Positions 43,456 to 52,719 of a stretch of 64,000 bases of DNA are shown piece by piece. A program made the translations under genes and the position numbers. Position 1 is the first letter of the stretch, and every line of letters starts with the position of its first letter. The notes beneath the pieces are model-generated. The model saw only the letters and a list, made by a program, of their open reading frames with translations. It did no database searches and was not told the origin of the DNA. The DNA is from Hanleya hanleyi (Eukaryota; Mollusca; Polyplacophora; Lepidopleurida; Hanleyidae), in assembly GCA_036873755.1 (NCBI GenBank), contig JAVTVY010018970.1, positions 1 through 64,000 on the forward strand. The letters run 5' to 3'.

Positions 43456-44887
43456 ATCATCGAAAATCATTTTCCTACGAAGTAGGCTACAGACCGCAAA
43501 TTGTCCGGTAATGAGTGAGTCCATCCGAATCCTTTCGTCGGCAAAATAAGGAGAACCGTTGACATCAGAACCTTGATTTTTGGCATGAGTGTGCATTAGG
43601 GCATTGTTACCATCAAGTTCTGATCTGAAATAATTCTGATTAAAATTAGATTTATAATTAACACTTCAATATATTGCTATATATATATGTAAGGTTTAGC
43701 CTGTAACATGTATCCTCTTTCACATCCAATCATTTCATCATTGCCAAGAAAACTGTGGTCTGTTTTGCTCCAGCGTTTTATCGCCAATGAGTATCAGTTA
43801 CTGTCCGTCTAAAAATACCCTGTCATTGAAATAGTCCACTATGCCACATGGCCCTATTACAGAAGATGTAGAGACGCTATTTATTCGTCTTTACCGGCTA
43901 TGCTCAGGAGAATCACATAGAATCATTATTATCTTGTGCATAGAAGGTGTAGGGTCTTGAGTTGAATTACAGTAAACTACATAAATGCTACCTTTCTACT
44001 ATAGTATTATATATAAAAATGTGTTGTATTGTTGGGAAAATAATGTGATTCAAAAAGTTGTTTTGATCCTGGACAAGGGCACTGAAAACCATTAAAGAGA
44101 TGTAAATGTATTTTCACACGTAAAGCTTGAAATCTACTAAACCTATATTATTCAATCTGTTTCCTTTAATTAAGAAATTGTAAAATTAAATCGGCGATCG
44201 TTATTTATTTTGGAATGAAGGCGCATTAAGAGACTGTTACCAACAAGTTTTGAGCTGACCTATTTTTGATGAAAATTTCTGGTGATTTTTGATGAAAAGC
44301 ACTGGCGATTCTGACTTGGGCGGTGCCCATCTTAATATGAGCAGGATTTCAACTGGGGGTGGGGATTTCCAAGAGTTCAGTTCGTGTTCGAGTCCTAATG
44401 CCTACTGTACTTCGTAGGTCCTGTGACGTTAGTCACACTGCTCATGTTTTAAACATAATTGCCAATTATTCATTCAAATGTCATCCAATATTTGTTTCAT
44501 TTTATCTAAACTCTTATAAAGGGGCCAACCATTCATTGGAAACAAAATAAGAACACTATAAATACTCTAAATTAGCAAAAATCCAAGATGGTCACCAGAT
44601 TTTAGGATTTGTTTACGTAAAATGCCATACTTTTGAACCAATGGACATAGGAAGATGTTTTTGGTGTCTAACCATATGTTTTGGCACATGAAGATTCCAA
44701 TAATAAACACGTATTTATGATTGGAAAACATTTACTAGAAATAATGTAGAAGATGTAATTCAACATGAAATTATTTTGGCGGTTGTATAACTTGAAGATG
44801 GATGTCTTTTTTAGAGGTACGACAATGCTACATATATCAATCAGGAGTGTCAACGTTACTGATTAAACGTTCCTAATTGTCATTGCT

Positions 44888-46939
44888 TCAATCATCTTCT
44901 AGATCTTCGCCAATCATTGGTGGAGTAATGTTCGTACAGCTGTCGCCTTCCCCACCACATTTGCAAAGTTCGGTACAGACCACATTGTTTCCTCTGCATG
45001 AGCACCTTCGCGAACACTTTGATTTCTCACAGTTACACCTGACGAGCTGCAGCACGGAGACCGGAGCCGTCAGTAGCTTTTTATCTGGGTGTCGCCACAC
45101 CAAGGTCAGAGGGTCAAGACAAGTTGGGTTCAATACCATATCCTGGCGCCAGATATTAGCCTGGACATGGGCACGGCGTATATGTTCAATCCATGCTCCC
45201 TGAGTCGGTGGCAGTTTGTCAACTCCTTGTTCATCGTTGAGCCGCTTGAACAAAAACCATCTGAGCATCTTTGCTTGCCCAATGTGGACTCCACGTGGAC
45301 AGAAAAGAGAGCAAAGAAACTCCTCACAGCCACGTAGAACTTCTTCGGACGGTTCATCTCCTTCTCCAAGACCAGCTAGTGCTATCAGAATGGCGGGGCT
45401 TGCCTTCAGGAAAGTTGCAAAGCATCCCTTCTTTCCCTTTCCCTGGATATGTCCTGTAGTATCACAGCCTGTGAGAGCGTGCCAGTTGATCAAAGCTGCT
45501 GATTTCTCCGGGCCAAGCTTGTCATATATAGGCTGTAGAAAGACTGTGCGTCGTCTTTCGCTTGTGCCCATGATTAGCGCAGAATGATTGCCAAGTAGTG
45601 GTGTTCTTCGTAGAGCCAAAAGCAGCACATCAGTGTCTTGTGAATATATGTGGACATTCATCCCGTTACTCGCAACTTCTACAGCATGATAAATCATAAG
45701 AGTGTCCGCCTCTTCCTGTGTGCTGACACCGGTCATTGTTTCACATTCATAATTCGTCATGACCTCCTGCCGCGTTGCAGTCATAACCTTGACGGTACTG
45801 TAGCAGATGAGCTGATGGGAAAGGTAGAGAGTTAGTGAATCCTTTGTGCTGCTGCTGGCGAGAAACATCTTTTTGTCTTTGATGCCCGTTGAGTCTTGAA
45901 CGATGTAGGATTTAGTTACCTTCACCTTGCCTTTCCGCCGCTCTCTAGTCTGTTCCTTCATTGATTCTTTCTTGGTGTAGTTATCAAATATAACTCGCAC
46001 TTGACAATATCCTCGAGCCTTTGAGTCGATGAGTGTGACGAACGATGTTGCAAGCTCTTGGCAAGTCTTGAAATTCTTGACTGCCATCAACTCCTGTACC
46101 ACTCCCATTCCATCTACTACAAGACACGTCTCCGATCCCTCTTCAAACTCGGTAGGCTGTGCAGAAGTTTGAGCTGTGTCGTTGGCCACCAAATCTTCCA
46201 GAAGCTTTATCACTGTGCTCTTGTCCGTAGTGGGATGAATAGATCCATCTGGTGCCATGAGAACTTTGGAGGTGTAGGCAAACTCATGCATCCCAATCAC
46301 TTCTTCCAGATCGACACTCTCTCGAGATGACCGGGCAATAACCAGCAGTCTGGCAAAGAGTGATGTGGTTGCCTTCAAGGTCAACACCTCAGACCCTGTG
46401 TTCAATTTAATGTCTTTTGCTGCAGACATCCATGTCTTCTGCTTGACTTTGGTCAGCTTGTCCCACAAATTGCGACTCTCGATGATGCGTTCCTCTACAA
46501 ACGTTTTATAAGCTTCCATGCCAGTCTCCTCTGTTGCTAGGATACTTTGTTGAACTTCGTCGGGGATGATCTCCTTTGACATGAGTTTGAACATACGGCC
46601 TTTACTGTCTGAGTTCTCGCTACCAGCCTCCGATTTGAATAAGTTGCAGGCTGCTAACACTGACTTCAGCTGTGCAATGGAGCGTTCTTGGCGAGCAATT
46701 TTTGACTGAGAGAGTTGATGATGCTGTGGCGGTGCAGTTGTACTAGTAGTAGCTACAAGTCGTTCTGACTCATCAGCAAGTCGTGCCAGCTCCGGAGCAG
46801 TGAGACAAAACTTCAAGAGCGTTGCTGGATATGATGTTATTCCAGAGATCCCTCCTTGGCCTTTCGTTGATTTGTTCAGGTGTTCCATCGCCTGATCAAC
46901 ACCAATTCGTGTGAATGGAATACGGTTGCTGGTATTCAC
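44888..46939 (-). CDS. Academ-like protein, part 3: FEN/XPG-like nuclease and CXC domain
   Basis: The frame is open from 46966, just after an in-frame TAG, to the stop at 44888. An early helical, charged region leads to acidic nuclease-like motifs: CLVVDGMGVVQELM (about residue 272), RVIFDNYTKKESMK with RERRKGK (about 315-335), STQEEADTLMIYHA and HIYSQDTDVLLLAL (about 405-440), and NWHALTGCDTTGHIQGKGKK (about 490). The spacing of Asp/Glu and the TGCDT block fit a PIN/FEN (RAD2/XPG) fold. The C-terminus (about 635-670) is CNCEKSKC...RCSCRGNNVVC...CKCGGEGDSC, a CXC/tesmin-like zinc domain. Role inferred: DNA cleavage or processing in transposition. The previous codons before the GTG at 46939 belong to the same protein (NGEFAVNTSNRIPF). 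Confidence 0.85.
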   Translation of the reverse strand: MNTSNRIPFTRIGVDQAMEHLNKSTKGQGGISGITSYPATLLKFCLTAPELARLADESERLVATTSTTAPPQHHQLSQSKIARQERSIAQLKSVLAACNLFKSEAGSENSDSKGRMFKLMSKEIIPDEVQQSILATEETGMEAYKTFVEERIIESRNLWDKLTKVKQKTWMSAAKDIKLNTGSEVLTLKATTSLFARLLVIARSSRESVDLEEVIGMHEFAYTSKVLMAPDGSIHPTTDKSTVIKLLEDLVANDTAQTSAQPTEFEEGSETCLVVDGMGVVQELMAVKNFKTCQELATSFVTLIDSKARGYCQVRVIFDNYTKKESMKEQTRERRKGKVKVTKSYIVQDSTGIKDKKMFLASSSTKDSLTLYLSHQLICYSTVKVMTATRQEVMTNYECETMTGVSTQEEADTLMIYHAVEVASNGMNVHIYSQDTDVLLLALRRTPLLGNHSALIMGTSERRRTVFLQPIYDKLGPEKSAALINWHALTGCDTTGHIQGKGKKGCFATFLKASPAILIALAGLGEGDEPSEEVLRGCEEFLCSLFCPRGVHIGQAKMLRWFLFKRLNDEQGVDKLPPTQGAWIEHIRRAHVQANIWRQDMVLNPTCLDPLTLVWRHPDKKLLTAPVSVLQLVRCNCEKSKCSRRCSCRGNNVVCTELCKCGGEGDSCTNITPPMIGEDLEDD

Positions 46940-46966
46940 TGCAAACTCACCATTGGTGAAGCTCTG

Positions 46967-48553
46967 CTATAGTTCTGGATCAGACGTTTTTATGGCATCC
47001 ATGCGTGCGATGAACTCTGGAATATTTTGAGCGTAATCTAGCCTGGCATATGCAAAGCAATACTTGCAAAGATGCTCAAGCGATGCCAAGTAGAGGTGCC
47101 AGTTACCTTCCCGTATAGCCCTCTGGAACTGTAACAGTGTCATCACCTGCCGCATGTACATCCTAGCCCATTGAAACATTGGGTCTGTCTTACAACTAGC
47201 GTCAAACTCTCGTAGCTGTTTCTCAAGATTCAAGGATTCTATATCCATTAAGAACGCCTGGTGTGCTTCTGCAACGCCTGTCTTATCCCTGTATGCTTCA
47301 GTCAGCTTCTTTACGCTGGCGACCAAGGCGTGACGTACAACGGGGTGATCCTCAAGGAATTTCTCCAACCAGAGATCGAAGAGTGCCTGAAGAGTTAACT
47401 GGTGCGCTTCGATCGCTCTGTTATAATGATTGCCATTTAAAATCTGTGATACAGTCACGCTACTGTACAGATCTGCTTCTTGCCATGCGTCGTCAAGACC
47501 ACTGCCTTCAATTGTCCGTCCCAAACACCTAAGTGCACAGATCACTGTGTGGAATCCTCCTGGGCTGAACACCCACTTGTTCTTGAATTCTGGTTGTAGA
47601 TACTCGAGTTTCACAACTCTCTTGTATAAGTCCATATCTAAAGTCACAACGAGAGTACTGTTTGCTCCAGCCACAACTGCGTTCAATCTAGTCAGCTGAT
47701 CCAAGGCAGTAACTAATGTGGGCCATTCAGTTGCAGCAGCATTGATGATAGGCAGACTGAACGTCTTGTCGATTACTGGTAAGGCATCCTGATCATCTGG
47801 GGTGTGTACGAGCGAGTTATAAGCTGACCACAAATGCACTTGTTGCTTTTCAATGCTCTGATTGGCTACCAATCCCTCGGGTTCTTCGGTGGTTTCTGCT
47901 GATTCATCAGGCTGTGATGTACTTGAATCGGACAAATCTGGAGCTCCAGAGTCAACGCCAGACAAGTTGATGTTTGTTGGTGAGTTTCCTCTGTTACAGT
48001 AACGAGCAGTCATCCAAGCGAAGTCATTGACTTGTGAAGCATCGTACAGCTTGTCATATACGCCCATCTTGTAGGTGGCATACTGTGGACTTGTCTGTGG
48101 TTTCGGACTGCCTTCGATAGCGCAAGGCAGTAACTGGATAACTGTTTGTGGGACATTCCTTAGAGTTTCTGATACAGGCTGTTGGCTACTGAGCTGAAGT
48201 TGATTAACTATCGTTCCACCATCGCCTGATGACTGATACACGCCAATGGCCATGCCATGGAAGCTGTGTTTCCCATCTGGAGTGTCAACTTTCCTGTCAA
48301 TGTTATCCATTGATGCTCGTATGGTCTTGTTTTTCAGAAGACCTGATGGAACATAAACACCATACTCTCTCATGTTTTCGCATACGGAATTCTGTACTCT
48401 GTCGTATGTAATTCCTACGCCTGCATTGTTCAGCAGCGTTATTGCCTTTTGACTGCGAAAACTGTGATGCATGTACAATGAGAGTCCTACTGAGAAAGGG
48501 CTCTCAAATAAGCACCGAAATTCAGCTGTAGTTGATTTTGGTGTTAGAGACAT
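46967..48553 (-). CDS. Academ-like protein, part 2: transposase core region
   Basis: The 528 codons lie in the same frame as the flanking parts. They start immediately after a TAA (AGA-TAA-ATG) and end at a TAG. Motifs: RASMDNIDRKVD with HSFHGMAIG, an acidic Ser-rich insert (SGAPDLSDSSTSQPDES), LVVTLDMDLYKRVVKLEYL, FSPGGFHTVICALRCLGRTI with EGSGLDDAWQEADLYSS, and a conserved helical end REGNWHLYLASLEHLCKYCF-AYARLDYAQNIPEF. The DNID, TLDMDL and GSGLDDAWQEAD sites are plausible DDE catalytic residues by analogy, which is inference. No frameshift occurs in the whole length. Confidence 0.8.
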   Translation of the reverse strand: MSLTPKSTTAEFRCLFESPFSVGLSLYMHHSFRSQKAITLLNNAGVGITYDRVQNSVCENMREYGVYVPSGLLKNKTIRASMDNIDRKVDTPDGKHSFHGMAIGVYQSSGDGGTIVNQLQLSSQQPVSETLRNVPQTVIQLLPCAIEGSPKPQTSPQYATYKMGVYDKLYDASQVNDFAWMTARYCNRGNSPTNINLSGVDSGAPDLSDSSTSQPDESAETTEEPEGLVANQSIEKQQVHLWSAYNSLVHTPDDQDALPVIDKTFSLPIINAAATEWPTLVTALDQLTRLNAVVAGANSTLVVTLDMDLYKRVVKLEYLQPEFKNKWVFSPGGFHTVICALRCLGRTIEGSGLDDAWQEADLYSSVTVSQILNGNHYNRAIEAHQLTLQALFDLWLEKFLEDHPVVRHALVASVKKLTEAYRDKTGVAEAHQAFLMDIESLNLEKQLREFDASCKTDPMFQWARMYMRQVMTLLQFQRAIREGNWHLYLASLEHLCKYCFAYARLDYAQNIPEFIARMDAIKTSDPEL

Positions 48554-49873
48554 TTATCTCTTTGTCTTGCATGCTTGCACTATGGAATGTGAAAGAATGC
48601 GACATGTGTTGTTAACCTCTTTGGCACGTGTGTCTGTTGTTGCAGCTTGTGCTCCTTGTACTATCCACCTCATCATAGTGACTAGTTCTGCAGGGACACA
48701 CTGTTCTTCGCAATCTGTCAATGAGCCGTTAAATGTCCATGGGTTAGATTTACGCGATTGCAAGATAGATTGCCTGATCAGTTTGGAGCAACGAAAGATG
48801 GCCTTCATGTCTCGTCTGACCTGATTTTCCTCCAAAACAGTATATATTGCTGACCGAACAGTTTCCTTAGAATAAATGACTGCAGGGTTTCTTCCTTTTG
48901 CTTCATTAATTGTGAAGTTCGATATTTGTTCTTCTATTTTGGTGAGGAGCACTGCACGTGTAATCTGTTGGTTTGGAATGCCATGATCGCGCATCATATG
49001 GTTGTATTGTGTTGCTACTTCAGTCAAGGTAAGGATGTTTCCTTGATCTATAGAGTCCTGCAATTCAGCACTAAACTCGATCTCTGCAGAAATAAATTGC
49101 ACTGTATTTTCTGCCTCAGCTGACGGTTCTCTGTTGCTGACTCTTTCTTTGGCTTGTACGTACTTGCGCCAGTTAGCGGTATGGCAATTTTTGTGATATT
49201 TAATATCTCTTGAAGGAAAGTCTGCATCAGTTATGATGTGTGCTAGATTTACTTTCCACTGTTCATTCTCACTAATAGCAACTATGTCTTGGATTGACAC
49301 TCCAACATTTGAACTTCGACAAGTAACAAGGCGTTCTGTCTTACCACCACAAATCTTCTCGGTTTGGCAGTTGAAACATTGTTCCCTTTGGAATGGAGGG
49401 TAACGCGATCTTGTTAGTGAGCTGGTAGATGCAGATGTTGCCAGGTTTGGGGTGGTAAATGTTTGGGACGCGGGAGGGCGACCGCCGACTTGGCTGTATG
49501 ACAATACACTTGACTCTTGGGATGAAATCGCTTTGTCAAATCTAACTTTGTCTCTCTCAATGTGTTGTTTGTGCGTTGCTTTACTATGACATGATTTGTG
49601 CCACGCTGCATGTTGGTTCTTCAGTTCTTCTCCAGATATGCCACTCAGTTTTTGATGCAAACGAACATACTCAGGGTTTTGGCATTTAGCCCTATTTGTT
49701 ATACAGTTCATCAATGGTTGGTATGATTCCAATGCTGGTTGCCGCAGATTCTCCAGCTGATGATCACCTTTAATGTTAGTGAACTTGTCTCCTTGACACA
49801 ACAAACAGAGTCGGAAGTCAATGGAAGATTCAGTAGCACGCTTCTTCCGTGCTGGTTCTTCACTGGACGCCAT
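48554..49873 (-). CDS. Academ-like protein, part 1: N-terminal zinc modules
   Basis: It starts MASSEEPARKKRA with an ATG in good context, 7 bases after a polypyrimidine-AG acceptor (TTTTTTTTTCAG|GTTAACC), so a 5' UTR intron is likely. Two similar zinc-binding modules are visible: CLLC (residue 23) with WHKSCH (about 92-97), and CFNC (about 171) with YHKNCH (about 229). A long linker lies between, rich in Ser and predicted disordered. The frame ends ACKTKR-TAA and continues in frame into part 2, so this stop probably interrupts a single long protein rather than ending a gene. The modules are likely DNA-binding. Confidence 0.8.
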   Translation of the reverse strand: MASSEEPARKKRATESSIDFRLCLLCQGDKFTNIKGDHQLENLRQPALESYQPLMNCITNRAKCQNPEYVRLHQKLSGISGEELKNQHAAWHKSCHSKATHKQHIERDKVRFDKAISSQESSVLSYSQVGGRPPASQTFTTPNLATSASTSSLTRSRYPPFQREQCFNCQTEKICGGKTERLVTCRSSNVGVSIQDIVAISENEQWKVNLAHIITDADFPSRDIKYHKNCHTANWRKYVQAKERVSNREPSAEAENTVQFISAEIEFSAELQDSIDQGNILTLTEVATQYNHMMRDHGIPNQQITRAVLLTKIEEQISNFTINEAKGRNPAVIYSKETVRSAIYTVLEENQVRRDMKAIFRCSKLIRQSILQSRKSNPWTFNGSLTDCEEQCVPAELVTMMRWIVQGAQAATTDTRAKEVNNTCRILSHSIVQACKTKR

Positions 49874-49879
49874 GGTTAA

Positions 49880-49893
49880 CCTGAAAAAAAAAC
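49880..49893 (-). promoter_or_regulatory. Probable 5' UTR splice acceptor of the transposon gene
   Basis: Minus strand: TTTTTTTTTCAG followed by GTTAACC and the start ATG. A long pyrimidine run and AG so close to the start indicate a leader intron. The donor was not identified within the right 0.5 kb. Confidence 0.5.
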
Positions 49894-50261
49894 ATATAAT
49901 AAGTTATGATAACAAGTTGCCATAAATTTCAATACCTTAAGTACTTTATGGGATGGGATGTCCACCGTCCACTCTTAGTTTTCTGAAAGAAAGCAGTAAT
50001 TTATTTGGTTCACATTGGATATGCATTATTACATACTGTGAGCAGAAAATATTTGTCATATACCAGTAAGAAGTTGCACATTCATACCAATATTTCTTGA
50101 TAATAACGTCGAAAACAGGTTAATATCCATGCAAACGAGTTCAGATGAACAGTTGTCTCAACTATAATGCATTTCAAACCCAAACTATTTGCGCACATTT
50201 CGATTACATGTTTAAAATAATGTTGAATAACAAAAAATCATACAGATCGGCTAAAAAAAGG

Positions 50262-50415
50262 CGGCCATTTTGAAATTCAAAATGGAGGCCCTAAATGTTA
50301 ATGCAAAAACTGGCACCCATTTTTTTCTTAATCAGTGATGTTTCTAGGTGTGCTTAAACATTGGTGCCAAGAATCTACCCAAAATTTTGCTTTTTTTACA
50401 TAAGCCCACAGACTA
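50262..50415 (-). repeat. Right terminal inverted repeat
   Basis: Reverse complement of the left TIR. The blocks CCATTTTGAAATTCAAAATGG, AATGCAAAAACTGGCACCCA, TTCTTAATCAG and CATAAGCCCACAGACTA are in matching order. Divergence between arms is modest. Confidence 0.88.
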
Positions 50416-50620
50416 TTAAGCGGAATTAGATACGCTAGCTCGGGAGCTGTGATGACAGATCAGATCAAACAAATAACTCGTCTGATGTTAATGGATGAGC
50501 ACCGAGGGCGTCTGATGGAGTAAACGCCTCAACATGAGGTAAACTTGGCAAATGCAAGAATACGAAAAAAACTAATCTGTAATGCCAGACGTCGTACGGC
50601 TTAATTTCCCACCATATCAT
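50416..50620 (+). repeat. Penelope-associated repeat, right part
   Basis: TTAAGCGGAATTAGATAC followed by GAGCTGTGATGACAGATCAG and TAATGCCAGACGTCGTACGG continues the repeat interrupted at 43292. Order and spacing match 32316-32500 (TTAGATAC, GAGAGCTATGATGG, AAGGCCCGATGTCGACC). Confidence 0.75.
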
Positions 50621-51130
50621 TAAATCATAGAAACCAGCGATATACTAACGAAATCAATTTGGATTTCAAAATGTATATTCGGCTTCAGATAATATATTCG
50701 TTGTATATGTTCTTTGTGCAATACTATAAACAAAAGAAATGCACTTTTTTTTATCGATTTCGGTAAAGTATTTGACAGTCTGACGAAATGACCTTTAGCA
50801 AAAATTATTAAATACAACTTCTCGGAACAATTTTCACCTCGATTTTAATATGTACTCGCGCATTAAATCGTGCGTAACGAACAGATGTCAGATTTTCAGC
50901 AATACGTTTTCTTTATTCATCTATTATATTGAAAGAACTTCTCTTGAATCACAATTATATTGAAATAACTTCTTTTGAAACACTACTGTTTCGGTGTCAA
51001 CATGATTGAGTGAAACGACACTCAACAGCATGACGTCGCGCATTACAGTTAAGATTTTTTTCTGGGTATTCTTGCATTTACAATGTTTACACAATGTTGG
51101 TGCGTTTACTACATCGGCACCTCGATGCTC
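50621..51130. other. Non-coding stretch
   Basis: Nothing recognised. A short duplication (TATTGAAAGAACTTCTCTTGAA and TATTGAAATAACTTCTTTTGAA) lies near 50928-50980. Confidence 0.5.
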
Positions 51131-51138
51131 ATCCTTAA

Positions 51139-51615
51139 CCCTATATGGCCTGGGCGATTTGGGGTGTACCTCAGCCTGAGGAGGGGCGGAAAATGACACC
51201 CCTATATATTTTTCCTATTCCTAAGGTTACAGTCCTGAAACTTACCACACTTTATCTTTGGGTCAAGCTCTACTGGAAAATGTATAAGAAATATGATGAC
51301 CACCATGATGGTGGCACAGTGACGCCATTAAAAACATTTTGGACGATTTTCCGATCCGATTTTTCGATTTTTATATTTATGTGCTTTCTTCACAAAAACT
51401 GCATGATAAATTAGTAACTAATAATGTGATGTGATTATAATAGCTTTTACCCACTTGTTCTCGAAGAAAAGGGGTTATTCAAATAGGTTCAAAATGACCC
51501 GAATACGAGAAACTACAAAGTCACGAAGTTTCAGCTCTCAAGTTTTTATCGTTCTGGAGATAGGAGCAAAACAAAAACAGTGGGGCGCAAAGTGCCTCCC
51601 CCAGGCCATGTAGTG
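51139..51615 (+). mobile_element. Complete piggyBac-like MITE, intact TTAA sites (copy 6)
   Basis: TTAA at 51135-51138 and 51616-51619 flank a 477-bp element with TIRs CCCTATATGGCCTGGG / CCCAGGCCATGTAGTG. The TTAA duplication and CCCT... ends are typical of piggyBac-type transposition. The interior has no gene. It is the best-defined copy and serves as reference for the other seven. Confidence 0.88.
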
Positions 51616-51639
51616 TTAACAGCAGAGGAGTTACTTATT

Positions 51640-51950
51640 TGAGCTAATCAGTCATGACATAGCGCATGAACGACAGCAATAAAAGCGCGGCCGAGATACA
51701 AAGGCTAGGCCTTAGAATCGTATTCTAGTCAGAATGTGAAGTGTTTTGTAATATGGTTGATTTTCATTCGTCAGATGTCCAAAGATGCGGCCAAGACATC
51801 ATAATGTTCGTATCGTCACATCGGTATGATTGATCAGTATTCTTAATCCAATTCATTGATCAGTATCTTTAATCCAAACCATTGATCAGTATTCCTAATC
51901 GAAGTCATTGATCAGTATTCTAAACTATATTCGGCTTACACAGGATCATG
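51640..51950 (-). repeat. Penelope 3' region with minisatellite
   Basis: ACATCATAATGTTCGTATCG through TGATCAGTATTCTTAATCC matches the PLE 3' region. At 51829-51921 the word CATTGATCAGTATTCTTAATC is present four times in tandem at about 28-bp spacing. Confidence 0.65.
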
Positions 51951-52199
51951 GGAATATCCTTGAGGGCGGTCATGGGAGTCCTCGGAAGAGTTTGGTTTTC
52001 GCCTCTTCCGGTGAAAAAATGGCCATATGTGATGTGCAAGTGGTAGTCAATTGAACGGATTACATTGTCTTACGTCCTGAACTTCAAACTAGATCAATAT
52101 CATGGCATGATCTGCTTGGTTTCCTGGGAACATACATGTATGGATTTTTTTAGCTACTGACAAACTTTTCTCAATAACTCTTTAAAGGGAAGGAGTTGG

Positions 52200-52610
52200 A
52201 AAATGAAAAATTTGGTTGTTTCCCTTTTCGCAAAATTATCGACATTTTTTCCTGCTTCAAAAGACAAGAAAGTGATTTATTTCATCTATACGTATCGTTC
52301 TGTAACATACTGGTCACTTTTTGTGCCAAAAAAATTTACAAAAACAAAATTGACAAAAAACGGTCAAAATAAACCGAACATTGCTTCCTGGTGGTGTGAC
52401 GTCACTGTGACGTAACCAGGCCAGTCATCTTGGATTTCTTTATACATTTCCTGGTTAAGCTGGACCCAAGGGTATTACTTTCATAGTGTGGCAAGTTTCA
52501 GTCCCTTATCCTTAGAAATAACCAAAATATTAAGGAGGCGGGGACCAGGGGCGAAATCAGTCTCCATCCCAGGATGCGTACGCCCCAATTCGCTCAGTCC
52601 AGAGAGGTCA
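52200..52610 (-). mobile_element. Diverged piggyBac-like MITE, copy 7
   Basis: GACGTCACTGTGACGTAACC, GGGTATTACTTTCATAGTGT, GGCAAGTTTCAGTCCCTTAT and GCTCAGTCCAGAGAGGTCAA match the reverse family order, but more diverged than the other copies. No intact TTAA. Confidence 0.5.
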
Positions 52611-52719
52611 ACCATTTCCAGTGATATCTTCGATTCTATCGTTGACTCTATATCACTCATCCGTCTTTTCTGAGTGATTGTGGTTCATCATATCAACCGT
52701 ATGAAGATCTGGTTCTACA

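Larger units (their letters stand above)
43293..50415 (-). mobile_element. Academ-like DNA transposon, 7,123 bp, TIRs and TTA TSD
   Basis: Ends TAGTCTATGGGCTTACG (left) and CATAAGCCCACAGACTA (right) are inverted. Homology runs about 155-165 bp inward, including GATTCTTGGCAC, GGGTGCCAGTTTTTGCATTA and a palindromic CCATTTTGAATTTCAAAATGG, with a roughly 10-20-bp indel and scattered substitutions. TTA lies directly outside both ends (43290-43292, 50416-50418), and the joined flanks CCGGC-TTA-AGCGG reconstruct the repeat seen elsewhere. One minus-strand coding frame (49873 to 44888) is interrupted by two stops. The order zinc modules, DDE-like core, FEN/XPG nuclease and Cys-rich domain, with a 3-bp TSD, agrees with what I recall of the XPG-bearing Academ branch. 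The left 1.6 kb is a long non-coding 3' region. Confidence 0.85.

Noticed and set aside
46910..46970. A GTGAGT...TTTGCAG mini-intron removing the TAG between parts 2 and 3
   Set aside because: Donor and acceptor words are only about 12 bases apart and do not include the TAG; too short for an intron.
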